A stretch of 64,000 nt of DNA from Burkholderiaceae bacterium (GTDB lineage Bacteria > Pseudomonadota > Gammaproteobacteria > Burkholderiales > Burkholderiaceae_B). Of this stretch, positions 62,565-64,000 are shown in pieces. A model generated the notes under the pieces. That model searched no databases. It saw only the letters and a list, made by a program, of their open reading frames with translations, and was not told the origin of the DNA. The DNA is taken from assembly GCA_017983955.1 (NCBI GenBank), contig JAGOAJ010000006.1, positions 1-64,000 of the forward strand. Reading direction: 5' to 3'. Every line of letters starts with the position of its first letter. The stretch's first letter is position 1. A program made the translations under genes and the position numbers.

Positions 62565-63777
62565 TTTGAAAACCCTTCCCATACCCCTGACACCATCCGA
62601 TTGCGACCTTACCGACTTTCAGTTTATGCCCCTAGAGGTGCGTCGTCTGCGTGACAGCGACTTGGCCGCCTTAGAGTCACCAGAAGCCTGCTGGGCTGCT
62701 GTATTGCTGTGGTGTGCATCTTGGCACCAAGTACCGGCAGCATCACTACCTGACGATGACCGTGTGCTTTCTAACCTGGCTGGCTATGGTCGTGTCGTAA
62801 AGGAATGGCAGCGCATTAAAGATGGTGCCCTACGTGGCTGGGTGAAATGCTCCGATGGCCGCCTATATCACCCGACGGTGGCTGAAAAAGCCAATGAGTC
62901 CTGGAAGTCTAAGGTGAAGTATGCCTATGACAAACTGGTGGACCGAACCAAAAAAGCCAATGGAAAGCGGGAGAAGGACCGCCAACCTCTAGTAGGAATT
63001 CTGACGATTGAAGAGTGGATTTCAGCAGGAAGGCCGGAGCATTTCCCGATGCCTTCCCAAGGAACTCCGACAGAATCACCTAAGAATTCGCCCGGAAAGG
63101 CAGATAATTCCGACGGAAAGCTAAGCGATTCCGCAGGAAAAGATAATCAAGACGAAGGAATTCCACCGGAAAACGCTCTTAAGGGACAGGGACAGGGACA
63201 GGGACAGGGAGAAGGATATATAAAAGATAAAGCAGCGGCAGCGAATATCTCCACCACTGTTGCCCCTGTGGATAATTCGCCGCCGTCGCCTGTTTCTGAC
63301 GAAAACCCAGAAAACCTTTTGCCTGACGGCCCTGCACGCTTTGCTGTGCTGATCCGACGCTGGGAGCGTGATCGGGGCAAGGCGTCGAAAACCACCAGCA
63401 GCGATCCACGGCTGATGATCTGGACGGGGAAGGGTGTCACCGACGAGCAGTTGCAGGAAGCCTACGACCTGGCTGTGGCCGATCGCGATCTGTCCAAGGA
63501 CCCGACACCGATCAATGCCGGGTTCCTGGATACGATGCTGGCCAAGGTTCTGGCACCACCTGCTGCTGGCAGCGCGTTGAGCCGGACCCCACTACCAGCC
63601 TCTGTCAAGCCCTGGCAAGCGTCGTCTACCGGCATCCAGTCCAAGGCGGTTGAACTCGGGATCGTTCAGGGTGCTGACGAGCTATTCCCGCATTTCCGGG
63701 ACCGTGTGTATGCCTCTGCCGACATGACCGAGGAAGAAAAATCACGACTACGGGCCGACTGGGGAGTGCTGGCATGA
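62557..63777 (+). CDS. DUF1376 phage replication-related protein
   Basis: This 406-residue protein has the DUF1376 domain at about 20-110: MPLEVRRLRDSDLAALESPE, AVLLWCASWHQVPAASLPDD and GALRGWVKCSDGRLYHPTVA. These proteins occupy the replication-initiator position of lambdoid phages. A disordered Ser/Pro/Gly linker (about 165-260) holds four exact copies of GGGACA (63183-63206) coding GQ repeats. The C-terminal domain (about 265-400) may recruit DnaC/DnaB. It is coupled to the next gene by ATGA. Confidence 0.85.
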   Translation: MIDLKTLPIPLTPSDCDLTDFQFMPLEVRRLRDSDLAALESPEACWAAVLLWCASWHQVPAASLPDDDRVLSNLAGYGRVVKEWQRIKDGALRGWVKCSDGRLYHPTVAEKANESWKSKVKYAYDKLVDRTKKANGKREKDRQPLVGILTIEEWISAGRPEHFPMPSQGTPTESPKNSPGKADNSDGKLSDSAGKDNQDEGIPPENALKGQGQGQGQGEGYIKDKAAAANISTTVAPVDNSPPSPVSDENPENLLPDGPARFAVLIRRWERDRGKASKTTSSDPRLMIWTGKGVTDEQLQEAYDLAVADRDLSKDPTPINAGFLDTMLAKVLAPPAAGSALSRTPLPASVKPWQASSTGIQSKAVELGIVQGADELFPHFRDRVYASADMTEEEKSRLRADWGVLA

Positions 63778-64000
63778 CCGTGCAATGCGTCAACTGCGAA
63801 AACTTCTCGTTGCGTAACGCCGGGCAGATGGCCAGCCAAGGCTACGGTCATTGCAGCCACGACAACAGCCGTGCCGAGTTTCAAAGTGCTGTGTTCCAAC
63901 GCAACTGCCACACGTTCGGCCGGGTGGATCAGGACGTAGCAGAGCGTCGCATCGATTGGCTTGAAGAAAAAAAGAAACAGTTTTTAAAAGGGATAACTGC
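63774..64000 (+). CDS. Phage zinc-binding-like protein, truncated by window end
   Basis: The first 75 codons are visible: MTVQCVNCENFSLRNAGQMA, then GYGHC and QRNCHTFGRV. The CxxC start and later Cys/His residues suggest a small zinc-binding phage protein; such genes often follow replication genes in lambdoid phages. ATG 63774 overlaps the DUF1376 stop. The end lies beyond 64000. Confidence 0.7.
   Translation, partial: MTVQCVNCENFSLRNAGQMASQGYGHCSHDNSRAEFQSAVFQRNCHTFGRVDQDVAERRIDWLEEKKKQFLKGIT

Larger units (their letters stand above)
46742..64000. mobile_element. Prophage (lambdoid layout), left part; right end outside window
   Basis: The element holds a tyrosine integrase at the left border, a leftward recombination operon (nuclease, RecT, SMC-like ATPase), a divergent repressor/Cro switch with shared operators, a rightward regulatory and replication operon (DUF1376), and several accessory genes. 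Genes overlap by ATGA junctions and many are short, unlike the host part. No structural or lysis gene is in view, so they should lie to the right of 64000. Confidence 0.93.

Overview
The window looks like the chromosome of a medium-GC betaproteobacterium, most likely of the family Alcaligenaceae. The support is gene content and order: rpsU-dnaG-rpoD; recA-recX; a DUF2889 gene followed by sucCD; and hemC-hemD-hemX-hemY followed by ppa. Protein sequences are also betaproteobacterial in style, for example a Lys/Ala-rich RpoD N terminus. The genus cannot be fixed from the sequence alone.

Host part (1-46515). It opens with the macromolecular-synthesis operon (end of rpsU, dnaG, rpoD). A sigma-54 activator of the AcoR type then faces an aldehyde dehydrogenase, with a sigma-54 promoter and two matching upstream palindromes between them. 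Next come an orphan FlhE-like periplasmic protein, pxpA, a BenE-type transporter, a META/DUF4377 lipoprotein, a HigB-HigA-like toxin-antitoxin pair with its operator, an EmrE-type pump, a hemerythrin protein, a DUF883 membrane protein, a chemoreceptor, an ExoX-like exonuclease, nagB and a CAU-anticodon tRNA. A TauE/SafE + DUF1634 pair precedes a periplasmic alpha-2-macroglobulin/PbpC pair. After these come an unusual aspartate carbamoyltransferase with an N-terminal HTH-like extension, rdgC, recA (LexA-like box), a long recX, metR/metE with two MetR-like boxes, sucCD, terC plus an overlooked 41-residue membrane peptide, the heme operon, ppa and an FAA hydrolase ending at a strong terminator.

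Prophage part (from about 46.5-46.7 kb to beyond the right edge). A tyrosine integrase lies at the left border. It ends a leftward early operon: Cys-rich protein, membrane protein, PD-(D/E)XK nuclease, RecT, a protein with an Rmf-like tail, a DUF3846-like protein, an SMC-like ATPase, unknown genes, DUF4224 and integrase. The operon has a clear promoter covered by palindromes AATAAC-N4-GTTATT. The same palindrome family recurs between a CI-like repressor (58951-59352, leftward) and a Cro/YdaS-like gene (59435-59683, rightward), which suggests one repressor silences both early operons. Rightward genes (regulatory protein, DUF1376 replication protein, zinc-finger-like protein) continue past the window.

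The most interesting stretch is 54.5-62.4 kb. Downstream of the repressor, in the same direction, lie a DUF4177 gene, an orphan yidD, an AT-rich ATPase with a C-terminal TOPRIM-like domain (OLD/PARIS-like) and a D12-class adenine methyltransferase, closed by a terminator. I read this as a prophage-borne defence or superinfection-exclusion cassette expressed from the lysogen. Next to it is an isolated 22-residue hydrophobic peptide unit between two terminators, whose start codon sits at the edge of a perfect hairpin. A second leftward cassette (DUF4145 + membrane protein) interrupts the rightward operon.
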